Part shown: in pieces, positions 55,571-64,000 of the stretch
Layout: each line of letters starts with the position of its first letter
Position numbering within the stretch: the first letter of the stretch is position 1
From: Bog-473 sp963728845
GTDB lineage: Bacteria; Actinomycetota; Acidimicrobiia; Acidimicrobiales; RAAP-2
DNA length: 64,000 nucleotides
Assembly: GCA_963728845.1 (NCBI GenBank)
Contig: CAVSLS010000021.1
Span: 1-64,000, forward strand
Direction: 5' to 3'
Made by a program: the position numbers and the translations under genes
Notes under the pieces: generated by a model
Told to the model about the DNA's origin: nothing
What the model saw: the letters and a program-made list of their open reading frames with translations, nothing else
Databases searched by the model: none

Positions 55571-57515
55571 GGGCCACCTCGTGGTCCAGGACGAGCTGGG
55601 TCGCCTCGGCCTCCTGGTCGGCGAAGGGCAGATGCACCCGCCGCGTCAGCCACTCCATTCCGAGGATGCCGTCGGGGCTGCGGGCGAGCAGCACGATCCC
55701 GATGCCGGCGGCCAAGCCGGTGAGGTCAGCCAGCGACTGGGGAAGGTGCGTCTGGAGCACCGGCAGTGCCGCCGCGGTCATGCCACCGAGCAGCGCGCCC
55801 GTGAGGGTCCGGATCCCCCAGATGGCGACGAAGAGGAGCAGCGTGAGGCTCCCGATGAAGGGCACGTCGTTGGCACCGATGCCGCCCTGTTGGCCCGCGT
55901 AGAAGACCCCGCCGAGGCCGGCCATGGCGGCCGAGAGGGTGAAGACAATCATTTTGGTGCGCACCGAGCTCAGGCCGACAGTGGCGAAGGCGGCGGGCGA
56001 GTCGTTCATGGCCACCAGGCGGCGGCCGAAGGCGCTGCGGCGCACCAAGCCGACGAGCACGGCGCAGAGGGCGGCCGCGACAGCCACTTCGATCAGCTCG
56101 GCCCGATCGCTGATGCCATGCATGAACGGCAGCCCCAAGCGCCCCACTCCGATGGATGTCCCGTCGGAGATCACGCTCGAGTTGTCGAAGAAGGCGGAGT
56201 ACATGACCTCCCCGAAGGCGAAGGTCGCCAGCGCGAGGTACAGGCCGCGCAGGCGCAGGGCCGGCAGCGCTACCAGCGCGCCCACGGCGCCCGAAATCGC
56301 GACGGCGAGGAGCAGGCCCCACCACGAGCCACCCCCGAGCGTCTTACCCATGGTGAAGGCGCCGATCCCCATGAAGGTGAGCTGGCACAGCGAGACCTGC
56401 CCGGCATAGCCGACGAGGAGCACCAGGGAGAGCCCGACGATGCCGAAGGCCAGGCCCTGCGAGAAGGTGGCGAGCGCCGTTACCCCCACCATGGCGGCGA
56501 GGACGACCGTGCCCGCGACGAGGAGCACGGCCCCGGCGACGGACTGGCGCGCCGTCACCACCCTGGGGGCGGCCCGGACGGCGAGCCGGCCGGCGGGCGC
56601 GAGCCGGGCGGCCGGGATGACGAGCAGCACCACGAACAGGAAGAGGACCGGGACCACCTCGGTCAACACCGAGGCCAGGCCCGGGTTGATGTGCCCGGGC
56701 AGGTAACCGACGCAGTACTGGGTGATCAGCCCGAGCATCAAGGCGCCGACGAACGTCATGGGCAGGTTGCGCAGCCGCCCGACCACGGCGGCGGCGAAAC
56801 CGTTTAGCGCCAGCAGCGTCAGTTGGGTCGACGTCAGGCCCGTCTGGCCAACGAGCGGGGCGATCAACACACCGGCGAGCGCCGCCAGCATGAAACCGAG
56901 GGCCCAGCCCATCTGCGACATCCGGTGGGGCTTCGCGCCGGCCATAGCCACCAGTTCGGGGTCGTCAACCACGGCGCGCATCGCCACGCCGAGGCGGAAG
57001 CGGCGCAGGAACACTCCCAGGACGACGGCCACGACGGCCGCCACCACGACGATCATGATCTGCTGGTCCTGGAGCGTCACGCCGTTGGCCCCGAAGAGGT
57101 GCTCCGCCGCCACCGTCCCGTCGGCCGAAGTGAAGTAGGCCGGCACGGAGCGGATGACGTCGGGGCTGCTCCAGAAGATGGTGGCGATGCCGAGCAGGAT
57201 CACCAGCAAGCCGAGGGTCACCATCAGCGACCGTTCCACCGTGGCCCCGTGGATGCGCCGCATCAGCACGAACTCGACCGCGATGGCGAGCAGCGGCGCC
57301 TCGACGAAGAGGATGAAGATGATGGCGAGGAGGAAGGGCCAGTGCCAGTCCTGCCAGAGCTGCCAGTAGGAGAAGGCCGCCACCATCCCCACCGCCCCCT
57401 GGGCGAAGTTGAAGACCCCGGTGGTGTTATAGGTCACCACCAGGCCAGTCGCCAGGATGCCGTAGATGGCACCGCTCACGATCCCGAGAACCGTGAACGA
57501 GAGGAAAACGCTCAC
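55560..57515 (-). CDS. livHM: Fused LivH-LivM permease
   Basis: A 651-residue protein in which two permeases are joined. Residues 1-300 are LivH-like, with GAIYGILATGLVVTYNTTGV and FNFAQGAVGMVAAFSYWQLW and the loop RRFRLGVAMRAVVDDPELVA. Residues about 330-630 are LivM-like, with LVGYAGQVSLCQLTFMGIGA, LALATFAFGEVMYSAFFD and GLVRRSAFGRRLVAMNDSPA. Both EAA-like coupling loops are present, for LivF and LivG. About 18 helices are seen and no frame break. Confidence 0.92.
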   Translation of the reverse strand: MSVFLSFTVLGIVSGAIYGILATGLVVTYNTTGVFNFAQGAVGMVAAFSYWQLWQDWHWPFLLAIIFILFVEAPLLAIAVEFVLMRRIHGATVERSLMVTLGLLVILLGIATIFWSSPDVIRSVPAYFTSADGTVAAEHLFGANGVTLQDQQIMIVVVAAVVAVVLGVFLRRFRLGVAMRAVVDDPELVAMAGAKPHRMSQMGWALGFMLAALAGVLIAPLVGQTGLTSTQLTLLALNGFAAAVVGRLRNLPMTFVGALMLGLITQYCVGYLPGHINPGLASVLTEVVPVLFLFVVLLVIPAARLAPAGRLAVRAAPRVVTARQSVAGAVLLVAGTVVLAAMVGVTALATFSQGLAFGIVGLSLVLLVGYAGQVSLCQLTFMGIGAFTMGKTLGGGSWWGLLLAVAISGAVGALVALPALRLRGLYLALATFAFGEVMYSAFFDNSSVISDGTSIGVGRLGLPFMHGISDRAELIEVAVAAALCAVLVGLVRRSAFGRRLVAMNDSPAAFATVGLSSVRTKMIVFTLSAAMAGLGGVFYAGQQGGIGANDVPFIGSLTLLLFVAIWGIRTLTGALLGGMTAAALPVLQTHLPQSLADLTGLAAGIGIVLLARSPDGILGMEWLTRRVHLPFADQEAEATQLVLDHEVARVA

Positions 57516-57553
57516 GCCCTCACCGCACCCTCACACGCCCCGGTACCGCTCCG

Positions 57554-58780
57554 CTAGGTCCCGGGCTGGGTGTAGTAGGTCGTGTTGCAATCGAACCCGC
57601 TGCCCTTCGGCAGCTCGCGCACGAAGTTGCCGTTCTTGATCACGGCCATCAAGAAACAGACCGCCGGCTTCTTGTCGGCCGGGTCGGCCGTGCCGAGCAG
57701 CCCGTTCGCGCCGAAGGAGGTGATCTTCTTCAACTGTGCGATGACGACGCCCCGGGTCGGGTGCGGCCCCGCAGCCTTCAACGCCTGCACGAACATGTTG
57801 GCCGACGCCCACCCGTAGAGCGTGAAGAGGTCGGGCATCCATGACGGGTTGACCTTCTTGACGTAGGTGGTGAACTGTTTGACCGCCGGGACATTCTTGG
57901 CGTCCTGGCCGAGGTAGAGGGCCTGGCCCTGGCCGATCTGGATCCCGTTGGTCACCGCGGGCCCACCGGCATGGGAGATGAACTGGTCGGCGTACACCGG
58001 CCCGGCGGAGAAGATGAGGCCGGGGTGCCAGTTCTGGGTGGCCGCGTTCTGGACGAAGATGGCCGCGTCTTGCCAGTCGACGCCGGTGAGGTCGACCGCA
58101 GTGACCCCCTTCTCCTTCATGTTGATGACGTCAGTGGTGAAGTCCGACTGGAGGGGATTGATGTAGTCGACATACCCGAATTTGTAGCCCTTGCTCTCGA
58201 ACCCGGCGAGCTCGCCCTTCCACTGGGACTCGGCCGAGGCCACGTCGGAGACGATGGCGCCCAACGTCTTGTCCTTCGGGAAGTGCTGCTTGTAGTACTC
58301 GACCGGGCCGAGGCTCTCCCCGAGCGACAGGGGCTGCGCGCTGAACTCGTTGGGCAGGGCATTGGTGCCGGGGTCCAGTGTGACCGAGACGTCGGGCACC
58401 GCCGTGTCGCTGGCCAAGGCTGCACACCCGTAGCCGTCGAAGAGGGAGAAGCTCCCCACCAGGGCGAAGTCACTGTTTATCGCTTGCCGGGTCTCGGTCG
58501 CGTTCTGGCTGCCGCTGAAGGCATCGTCCTTCGAGTCGACCAGAAGCTTGCGCCCGTCGACGCCGCCTTCGGAGTTGATCATGTCGAAGTAGGCCTTGAC
58601 CCCGATTGGCGCGCCCTCGAACAGCGCCGGCACGGGGCCTGAGATGATCGACACGTTGCCCACCGTGATGTGATTCGGGGTGACCCCGATGGTCGAGGCG
58701 TCCTGGGCCAGGGTGGGGGCGAGGGGCGGCGTGCAGGTTCCCGAAGCCGAGGGGGCCGCGCCTGCGGGAGCGGAGGCCAC
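57554..58780 (-). CDS. livK-like: Periplasmic-binding protein of the LIV transporter
   Basis: The frame covers a Peripla_BP_6 ligand-binding protein: ITVGNVSIISGPVPALFEGA, IGVKAYFDMINSEGGVDGRK, NSDFALVGSFSLFDGYGCAA and a C-terminal GFDCNTTYYT. A signal peptide is needed. It is present upstream in the same frame (LRGLLGGTLVAGTLVAGSGA, about 58781-58850), but no start codon precedes it there, while an ATG at 58911 is in another frame. A single indel between 58850 and 58911 would restore a normal N-terminus. It heads the operon. Confidence 0.85.
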   Translation of the reverse strand: MASAPAGAAPSASGTCTPPLAPTLAQDASTIGVTPNHITVGNVSIISGPVPALFEGAPIGVKAYFDMINSEGGVDGRKLLVDSKDDAFSGSQNATETRQAINSDFALVGSFSLFDGYGCAALASDTAVPDVSVTLDPGTNALPNEFSAQPLSLGESLGPVEYYKQHFPKDKTLGAIVSDVASAESQWKGELAGFESKGYKFGYVDYINPLQSDFTTDVINMKEKGVTAVDLTGVDWQDAAIFVQNAATQNWHPGLIFSAGPVYADQFISHAGGPAVTNGIQIGQGQALYLGQDAKNVPAVKQFTTYVKKVNPSWMPDLFTLYGWASANMFVQALKAAGPHPTRGVVIAQLKKITSFGANGLLGTADPADKKPAVCFLMAVIKNGNFVRELPKGSGFDCNTTYYTQPGT

Positions 58781-58963
58781 CAGTGCGCCGCTCCCGGCGA
58801 CGAGCGTGCCAGCGACCAGCGTTCCCCCCAGGAGGCCCCGGAGGACCCGTCCGACCTCGCGGGCGGTCCGCGCCGGTTCGAACCGTAAGTCTGCTGGTTC
58901 CCCACAGCCACCCCTCTCGGTTCCGCTGCCCCTCCCCGGACTAGGGTCCGATCGGGGTGGAAA

Positions 58964-59169
58964 TCACAACTCGGGGGCTGACTCTACGTCAGAAAGAATT
59001 CGCGTGAGCGTCGCTCGCGGGCTCCCGGCGACGGAGCGCGTGTCCTGCCGGAAATCTGCACCCGCCGACGCAGTGGCCTGGAACCGCAGGTAGGCGACTC
59101 GGCGCGGACCAGGTAGGTCGGTGACGCGTCGCGGAAGACCTCGGGGTGCTCGGATTCCTCGGTCTTCAT
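58964..59169 (-). CDS. Possible small protein, frameshifted
   Basis: An ATG at 59169 with GAAGAGAG upstream begins MKTEESEHPEVFRDASPTYL. The adjacent frame continues RVAYLRFQATASAGADFRQD and SPRATLTRILSDVESAPEL to a stop at 58964. If joined by one indel it has about 68 residues. No family is recognised. Confidence 0.3.
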
Positions 59170-59229
59170 GACTCTCTTCTCGCCGTCTCGAGCATGCACC
59201 GCCCGGCGGCCAACCAGCCACGCGATCGG

Positions 59230-60048
59230 TCAGCCGAGGATCGGAAAGCGGCGCGCGGCCGCGAGCCGGTCGAGCGTCGCTTGCATGGTGCCGGTGAGCT
59301 CCTCGTAGCAGGCGCGGACGCATCGCCGTCGTCCGGCCGCCTCGGGACCGTACCGCGACGACCAGTCGATCGGCTCGCCCAGTTCGACGGTGATCTTGGC
59401 CGGAAGCGGCCACGTCGGGATCCCCCGGGAACGACCCCGAAGGGCGGTCCGAGCACGAGGGGCATCACCTTGATGCCGAAACATCCGGTCGAGCCCGAGG
59501 AGCTTCGCCACCCGCTCACCTCGGGCCAGGACGACCAACGTCTCGTGCGCGCCGACAGAGACGGACGGGAACGACGGGGACCTCGGGTTCGCAGCGCGAG
59601 ACGAACGAAGCCGAGGCGATCGCCGAACTCGATGCGGTTCCGCTTCCACCAGGGCCGGAAGACCTCGTAGTCGCCACCGGGGTAGTCGATCAGGATCCCC
59701 CCGCCGCGAAGGATCGCCTCCGCCCCGTCGCGCCCGGCCTCGACCGCACCGGCTCGTTCCATGACCGGGCCCACGCCCGGGAAGCCCCAGGAAGAAGGAG
59801 TGGAACAGCGCAAAGACCGGCTCGTCTTCGCCCCGCTCGCGCCACCATGCGGTGAACAGGACGGGAAGGTCCGGCGGGATCTGGCCACCCGAATGGTTGC
59901 CCACGACGAGGAAGGGCCCCCGCGGGGGCAATCGCTCGAACCCCCGCACCTCGGGCCGGAAGTAGGACGCGAACAGCTCGAGGATCGGTCGGGCGAAGGA
60001 ACGCCGGGTCACGTCGGACCCGACCGAGGCGTCACGCATCAACCCCAC
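59230..60048 (-). pseudogene. PlsC-like acyltransferase with frameshifts
   Basis: The N-terminal frame shows SYFRPEVRGFERLPPRGPFL and VVGNHSGGQIPPDLPVLF, with the NHSG variant of the HX4D motif (His-Ser-Gly with a downstream Asp). The next frame carries ILRGGGILIDYPGGDYEVFR, the second acyltransferase motif, then FGDRLGFVRLAL. A later frame gives WPLPAKITVELGEPIDWSSR and LTGTMQATLDRLAAARRFPI. Three or more indels are needed. It transfers an acyl group to glycerol-phosphate-type acceptors. With the wax-ester synthase and acyl-CoA synthetase nearby it suggests storage-lipid synthesis. Confidence 0.75.
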
Positions 60049-60090
60049 CGAGGCATCGATGGCGTCATCGGTGCCACACGGCGGCGCGGC

Positions 60091-61531
60091 CTACGCCGTG
60101 GCGGTCTTCGACCGGCGCCTGCGTACCCGGCCGCCGCTAGCATGTCGGCCAGAGAGCCGTGGAGGGCATCGACGGCAATCAACCACGGATCGGGCAACAC
60201 TGGTCGGGCAGCCCGAGCACCGAGACGTGCAGCGCGTCGACATAGCTCCAGGCCGTGATGTTGAGGCCGATGCCCTCGAGGATCGGGACCCACCGAGTAG
60301 ATGGCCTCGAGTCGATGGCCTGTCCGACCGGATGCTGCTGGCGTGGTCCCGCGCACATTCGAGAGCACGAGGTTGACCGGCGGCCGCATGTGGTTCGCGA
60401 GGCGGGTTCGGCTCCACAGTCCGCACAGACAGCGCGTACAGCTGCGGCGGAACGACGTCGGCCCGCTTTTCCAGGAGGTCGTTGCCGAGGACGCTGCGTA
60501 CGTCCTTGGACGCGGCGGCTACGTCGCTGGATGTGACGGAGACGCTCGAGGGGGTCGGCGATGTCGGTGCCGATGCGAGACGTACAGGTTGTCGACGTGG
60601 TTCCCCGAGAGCGGGTGACACTCGGATCGGTCGACACCGGGACGCTCGCCACCAGCGGGCGGTCGGGCAGCTCCCCTGGTCGAGCAGGTAGCTCCGCAGA
60701 GCACCGCCGCACATGGCCAGGTAGACGTCGTTGAGCGTGATCCCGGCTGCACTCGGCGCACGGCCTTGAGGTCCTCGAGCGCCAGCGTCGTCATGGCGAA
60801 GGTCCGCTCCGGGGTGAGCGACACGTTGAACACCGTCTTCGGGACGTGTCGAACGGGCAGAGGGCGGCTTGGCCGCGAGGCTCCTGCGGCGGGCCTCGGA
60901 GGCGCGAGCCCCCGGACCGAGCTGGCCACCAGGCGGGGCAGGCCCTTCGCAGCGTGTGACCTGGTGGTCGTGCGGCCAGGGCGCAGGAGCTGCCGGCCGC
61001 GTCGGGATCGGCTCGGGGTGCCACGGATCCTCCGATGGGTTCGGTGGATGGCCTCGACGGTCGGCGCTGGACGCGTTCAGCAACAGTGCGACCGTGGCGG
61101 CGCCGTCGGCCACGGCATGGTGCACCTTCGCCACGACGCCGATCCGACGACCGTCCAGTCCCTCGACCACGACGATCTCCCACAGCGGCCGATCCCGGGG
61201 CAAGTGGTGTGCCGGCCACGTCGGCCACCACCGCAGCAAGCTCATGGTCATCCCCCGGCGTCGGCGCGCCGGCGGTGACAGGTGGTCGTCGCAGGTCGAA
61301 GTCCGGGATCCTCGACCCACACCGGGTGCCCGAGGCCCCAGGGGACCGGGCACCGACCCGTCGACGGAACGGTGGGAGCCGGTTGAGCCGGCTGGCCGAA
61401 CAGCTCGTCATCTCGTCGTAGGAAAACCCACCGGCGACGCCCGACATATCGAACACCGCCACCTTCAAGGTGTGCATGTGGGTCGTGGCGCGTCTCCGAG
61501 TAGAGGAACTTGGCGTCGAGGCCGACCATCG
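60091..61531 (-). pseudogene. Wax ester synthase/diacylglycerol acyltransferase with frameshifts
   Basis: The ATG near 61531 starts MVGLDAKFLYSETRH, then in another frame MHTLKVAVFDMSGVAGGFSY. Further on is RPLWEIVVVEGLDGRRIGVV followed by KVHHAVADGAATVALLLNAS, the active-site HHxxxDG of WS/DGAT enzymes. The C-terminal part has GIGLNITAWSYVDALHVSVL and DPWLIAVDALHGSLADMLAA. The intact family size, about 470 residues, agrees with the span. Several indels occur. It makes triacylglycerol or wax esters from acyl-CoA. Confidence 0.82.
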
Positions 61532-61544
61532 GTCTCCACGGTTC

Positions 61545-62840
61545 AGCCCTCCGATCTGGCGCCGCGAGTGCAGCTGAGTCCGGCACGCCTCGGCCAGGCG
61601 ACGCTCGCCGAGGAACGTGCCACCTGGCGTGACCACAGATAGCCCACGTGGTTGCCCGGGTACCAGCTGATGCGCGGCTTGTCCCAGTGCTCCCACAGCG
61701 CGGGCCTGCTCCGTGGTGGCCAGGCGGTCGCCGTAGCCGGCGAACACGAAGCGACGATCGCGCGGCACCTTCGACTCGAAGCTCATCGGCGAGACCACCC
61801 GGAAGACGTCTTCGGCCACACCACCCAGGATGTGGTGCTCGATCGACCGGGCTCGGATGTGGACGCGGGCTGTGGCTGGAAGAGCGACGGGAAGTCCGCC
61901 ACCGGGATGCCGGCCACCACGGCGTCGAACCCTCCTCGATGCCGGCGAGGAGCGAGACGACGTAGGCCCCGAGCGAGACCCCGTAGAGCCCGATCGACGT
62001 CGCTCCCTGGGCCCTGATCCACGACATCAGGCGCCGGATGTCCCACACGGCCTGCGTCAACCCGTGGACGGTGTTCATCATGTCGAAGGAGAGGAACGGC
62101 TCGCCACTCACGAGGGTGACCTTGCGCGGCCCGTGCAAGGGCAGCACCGGCATGGCGACGTTGAGCCCGAGCCCCGGTGCAGCTTGGCGGTATGCAGGCC
62201 CATGAAGTCCATGAACGGGAAGCCCATGCAGAACCCGTGGACGCACACGACCCACGGGCGCGGCTCGCCGCGGTGACGGACGATGGCAGCCGTCGCCCGC
62301 GGTTGGGCTCGTAGGCCATCCACCGCTCGCCCCCGGGCTCGCCGGCACGCGTCGAGAACCCACTGTCGTAGGTGATCCGTTCGTAGCCCAGGCCCGAGTG
62401 CCCACCCGCGGCTCGTCTCGACATCCTCGTCGGGCAGCGGCGGCGGGGTGCGGTGATAGCGAGGCGGGCTGGCGATCCAGCCTCGGCTCGAGAACATCCG
62501 CCTGGGCGTCGGCGAGCTCCTGCGCTCACTCGAGCGAAGTCGGCCCGGCGAGGAAACCGGCTGGGCGTCATGGCCATGGCCAGCAGGGCCTCGTCCATGG
62601 CCACCCGCCGCCAGGCCCAACGACAGGCTCGGCGCCGCCACGGCGTCGGACACCTCGCCGCGATGAGCGGTCGCCGACCGATGAAGCGCAGCGTGCGCGG
62701 GCACGGCGCGGGTGGCTCGGGCGAGCGCCCGCTCGCCCCAGGAACTCGGTCACGGCACGGACTGCGATAGGGTCCGGACCCGGCACGCGGTCGACGAGCG
62801 ACGGGGACCTGACGAACTCGAGCCGGCCGTCGGCCCGGGC
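61545..62840 (-). pseudogene. Alpha/beta hydrolase with frameshifts (approximate limits)
   Basis: Pieces in three reverse frames join into one hydrolase of about 430 residues. VVCVHGFCMGFPFMDFMGLH is the oxyanion strand, LPLHGPRKVTLVSGEPFLSF and DIRRLMSWIRAQGATSIGLY precede the nucleophile GVSLGAYVVSLLAGIEEGFD. The acid is in FVFAGYGDRLATTEQARALW and the histidine in YPGNHVGYLWS. Frame changes occur at least five times. It lies between a WS/DGAT and a divergent acyl-CoA synthetase, so a lipid-ester role is likely. Confidence 0.68.
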
Positions 62841-63023
62841 GAGCCAGCTCCGCCGTGGTCGGCGGAGTCCCGCGTTCGACGGCCCTCGCCCCGGTGCACT
62901 GATCCGGCCTGCTCCCACTCGGCGACCTCTCCATCCGGCGACCGGCCGACTCGACCGCCTCGACCTCGGACGTCCATACTACGTCGAGGAACGTGGACCG
63001 ACCGGCTGAGCAGGGGAGCGGCG

Positions 63024-64000
63024 ATGGAATTCAATCTGGCCGACCTCTTCGAGAGCGTGGTCGACGTCGTCCCGGAGCAGACGGCCGATCGTCGCCGGCC
63101 ACGCCGTCGGCTCACCTACGCCGAGCTCGACGGTCGGGCCAACCGCCTGGCCCACCACCTCGCGGGCGCCGGGGTCGGCCCCGGCGACCGCGTCGGCCTG
63201 CAGCTGGCCAACGGGAGCGAGTACCTCGAGGGGATGCTCGCCTGCTTCAAGATCCGCGCCGTTCCCGGTCAACGTCAATTACCGCTACGTCGCCTCCGAG
63301 CTCCGCTACCTCTACCAGGATGCCGGGCTCGTCGGCCTGGTCTTCCACAGCCGATTCGCCCCCGCGGTCGGCGACGCCCTCGGCGGCCATGCCCGAGCGC
63401 CGGACGTTGCTCGAGGTCGCCGACGGAGCACCGGCGAGTGGGCTCGCAGCTCGGGGACGACTACGAGGCGCCCTGGCGGCCGCTCGCGGCCGGCGCGACT
63501 TCGGCCGCTCGCTCGGCAGACGACCTCTACTGCGTCTACACCGGAGGGACCACGGGCATGCCAAAGGGCGTGCTGTGGCGCCACGAGGACATCTTCTTCG
63601 CCGCCATGGGCGGCGGCGACCCCCTGGCGCTCGGCAACGTCATCACCGACACCTGAGGAGCTCGCCGACCGGGTGATGCGCCCGGGCATGACGGCCCTCG
63701 CCATCCCACCCTTCATGCATTCGAGCGCGCACTGGCTGGCGTTCACCATCCTGTTCGGCGGCGGGAAGATCGTGACGCTCCCCGGCGGGCGCTTCGACCC
63801 GGCCGCGGCGTGGCGACCTCGTGGGCACCGAGCGGTCAATATCCTCGTCGTCGTCGGCGACGCCATGGCCCGCCCCCTCCTGGACGAGCTCGAGGCTCAC
63901 CGGCCCGTTACGACATCTCGTCGCTGTGGCGGTGGGCTCGGGCGGCGCCGTGCTCTCTCCGTCGACCAAGCGCGTCTGGCCGAGATGCTGCCCGGGCGGA
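63024..64000 (+). pseudogene. Acyl-CoA synthetase (AMP-binding), N-terminal part, frameshifted, cut by window edge
   Basis: The ATG at 63024 follows CAGGGGAGC. The first frame reads FESVVDVVPEQTADRRRPRR, LTYAELDGRANRLAHHLAGA and GVGPGDRVGLQLANGSEYLE. After a shift near 63270 comes NVNYRYVASELRYLYQDAGL. The P-loop motif YCVYTGGTTGMPKGVLWRHE is in the first frame again (about 63535-63590), followed in another by MTALAIPPFMHSSAHWLAFT. It is a FadD-like enzyme that activates fatty acids to acyl-CoA. The C-terminal adenylation domain is outside. Confidence 0.82.

Noticed and set aside
54852..56807. Long forward open frame of 651 codons opposite livG and livHM
   Set aside because: It is rich in Arg, Gly, Glu and His with no domain, and mirrors the strongly supported LIV genes on the other strand. 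High GC content produces such shadows.
58870..58890. GGTTCGAACC, a tRNA T-loop-like sequence
   Set aside because: No acceptor stem, anticodon arm or D arm can be built around it; it lies in the leader of the binding-protein gene.
1..64000. CRISPR arrays or rRNA genes
   Set aside because: No regularly spaced direct repeats and no rRNA-like conserved stretches were found in reading both strands.

Overview
The window is GC-rich DNA with GTG starts, GGAGG-type ribosome sites and several genes whose start lies only a few bases after a promoter-like sequence. A MshC-like (mycothiol) ligase, a wax ester synthase/DGAT, a cyclopropane-fatty-acid synthase, LIV-type transporters and dienelactone hydrolase suggest an actinobacterium. 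An acidimicrobial or other soil/sediment lineage is plausible but not provable here. No rRNA, tRNA or CRISPR array was seen.

Layout. 0-6 kb: regulators and small enzymes (MarR, DUF4118, methyltransferase, SDR, a divergent MFS/HxlR pair, a decayed thioesterase, DUF952). 6-17 kb: the most coherent block, interpreted as a reactive-sulfur and thiol island. It holds an MMPL exporter behind two CsoR-type palindromes, a CsoR-family repressor keeping both cysteines but lacking the copper histidine (as in persulfide-sensing CstR), a DsbA-like protein, a CstB-like persulfide dioxygenase-rhodanese with a YeiH transporter, a GntR regulator, a MshC-like ligase, a NUDIX hydrolase, a sulfide:quinone oxidoreductase, a TusE/DsrC-like carrier and a DsrE2-like protein. 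17-33 kb: glyA, then secreted or lipid-anchored proteins (SGNH hydrolase, PQQ-propeller lipoprotein, phospholipase-C-type phosphoesterase) with IS110 and IS3 elements. 33-41 kb: a CFA synthase, an ArsR-SRPBCC-SRPBCC operon, and a third SRPBCC gene split by an IS256 element with a 9-bp target duplication. 40-51 kb: a second phosphoesterase, another PQQ lipoprotein, flavodoxin, dienelactone hydrolase and gene relics (serine recombinase, GT39, FtsX). 51-64 kb: an MFS gene, a branched-chain amino acid ABC operon with a fused LivHM permease, and a lipid locus (PlsC, WS/DGAT, alpha/beta hydrolase, acyl-CoA synthetase).

Many genes carry single-base frameshifts, some in A or G runs (16733, 24963, 26052). 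They are dense after about 51.8 kb, although the LIV operon (54-57.5 kb) is clean. This fits either sequencing indels or real decay, and affected genes are annotated as frameshifted loci. A dispersed intergenic motif of roughly 30-45 bp (pieces GTGTCACC, CCCGGCG, GAACTGGGGCAG) recurs at least ten times between 5 and 48 kb and is not explained by any gene.
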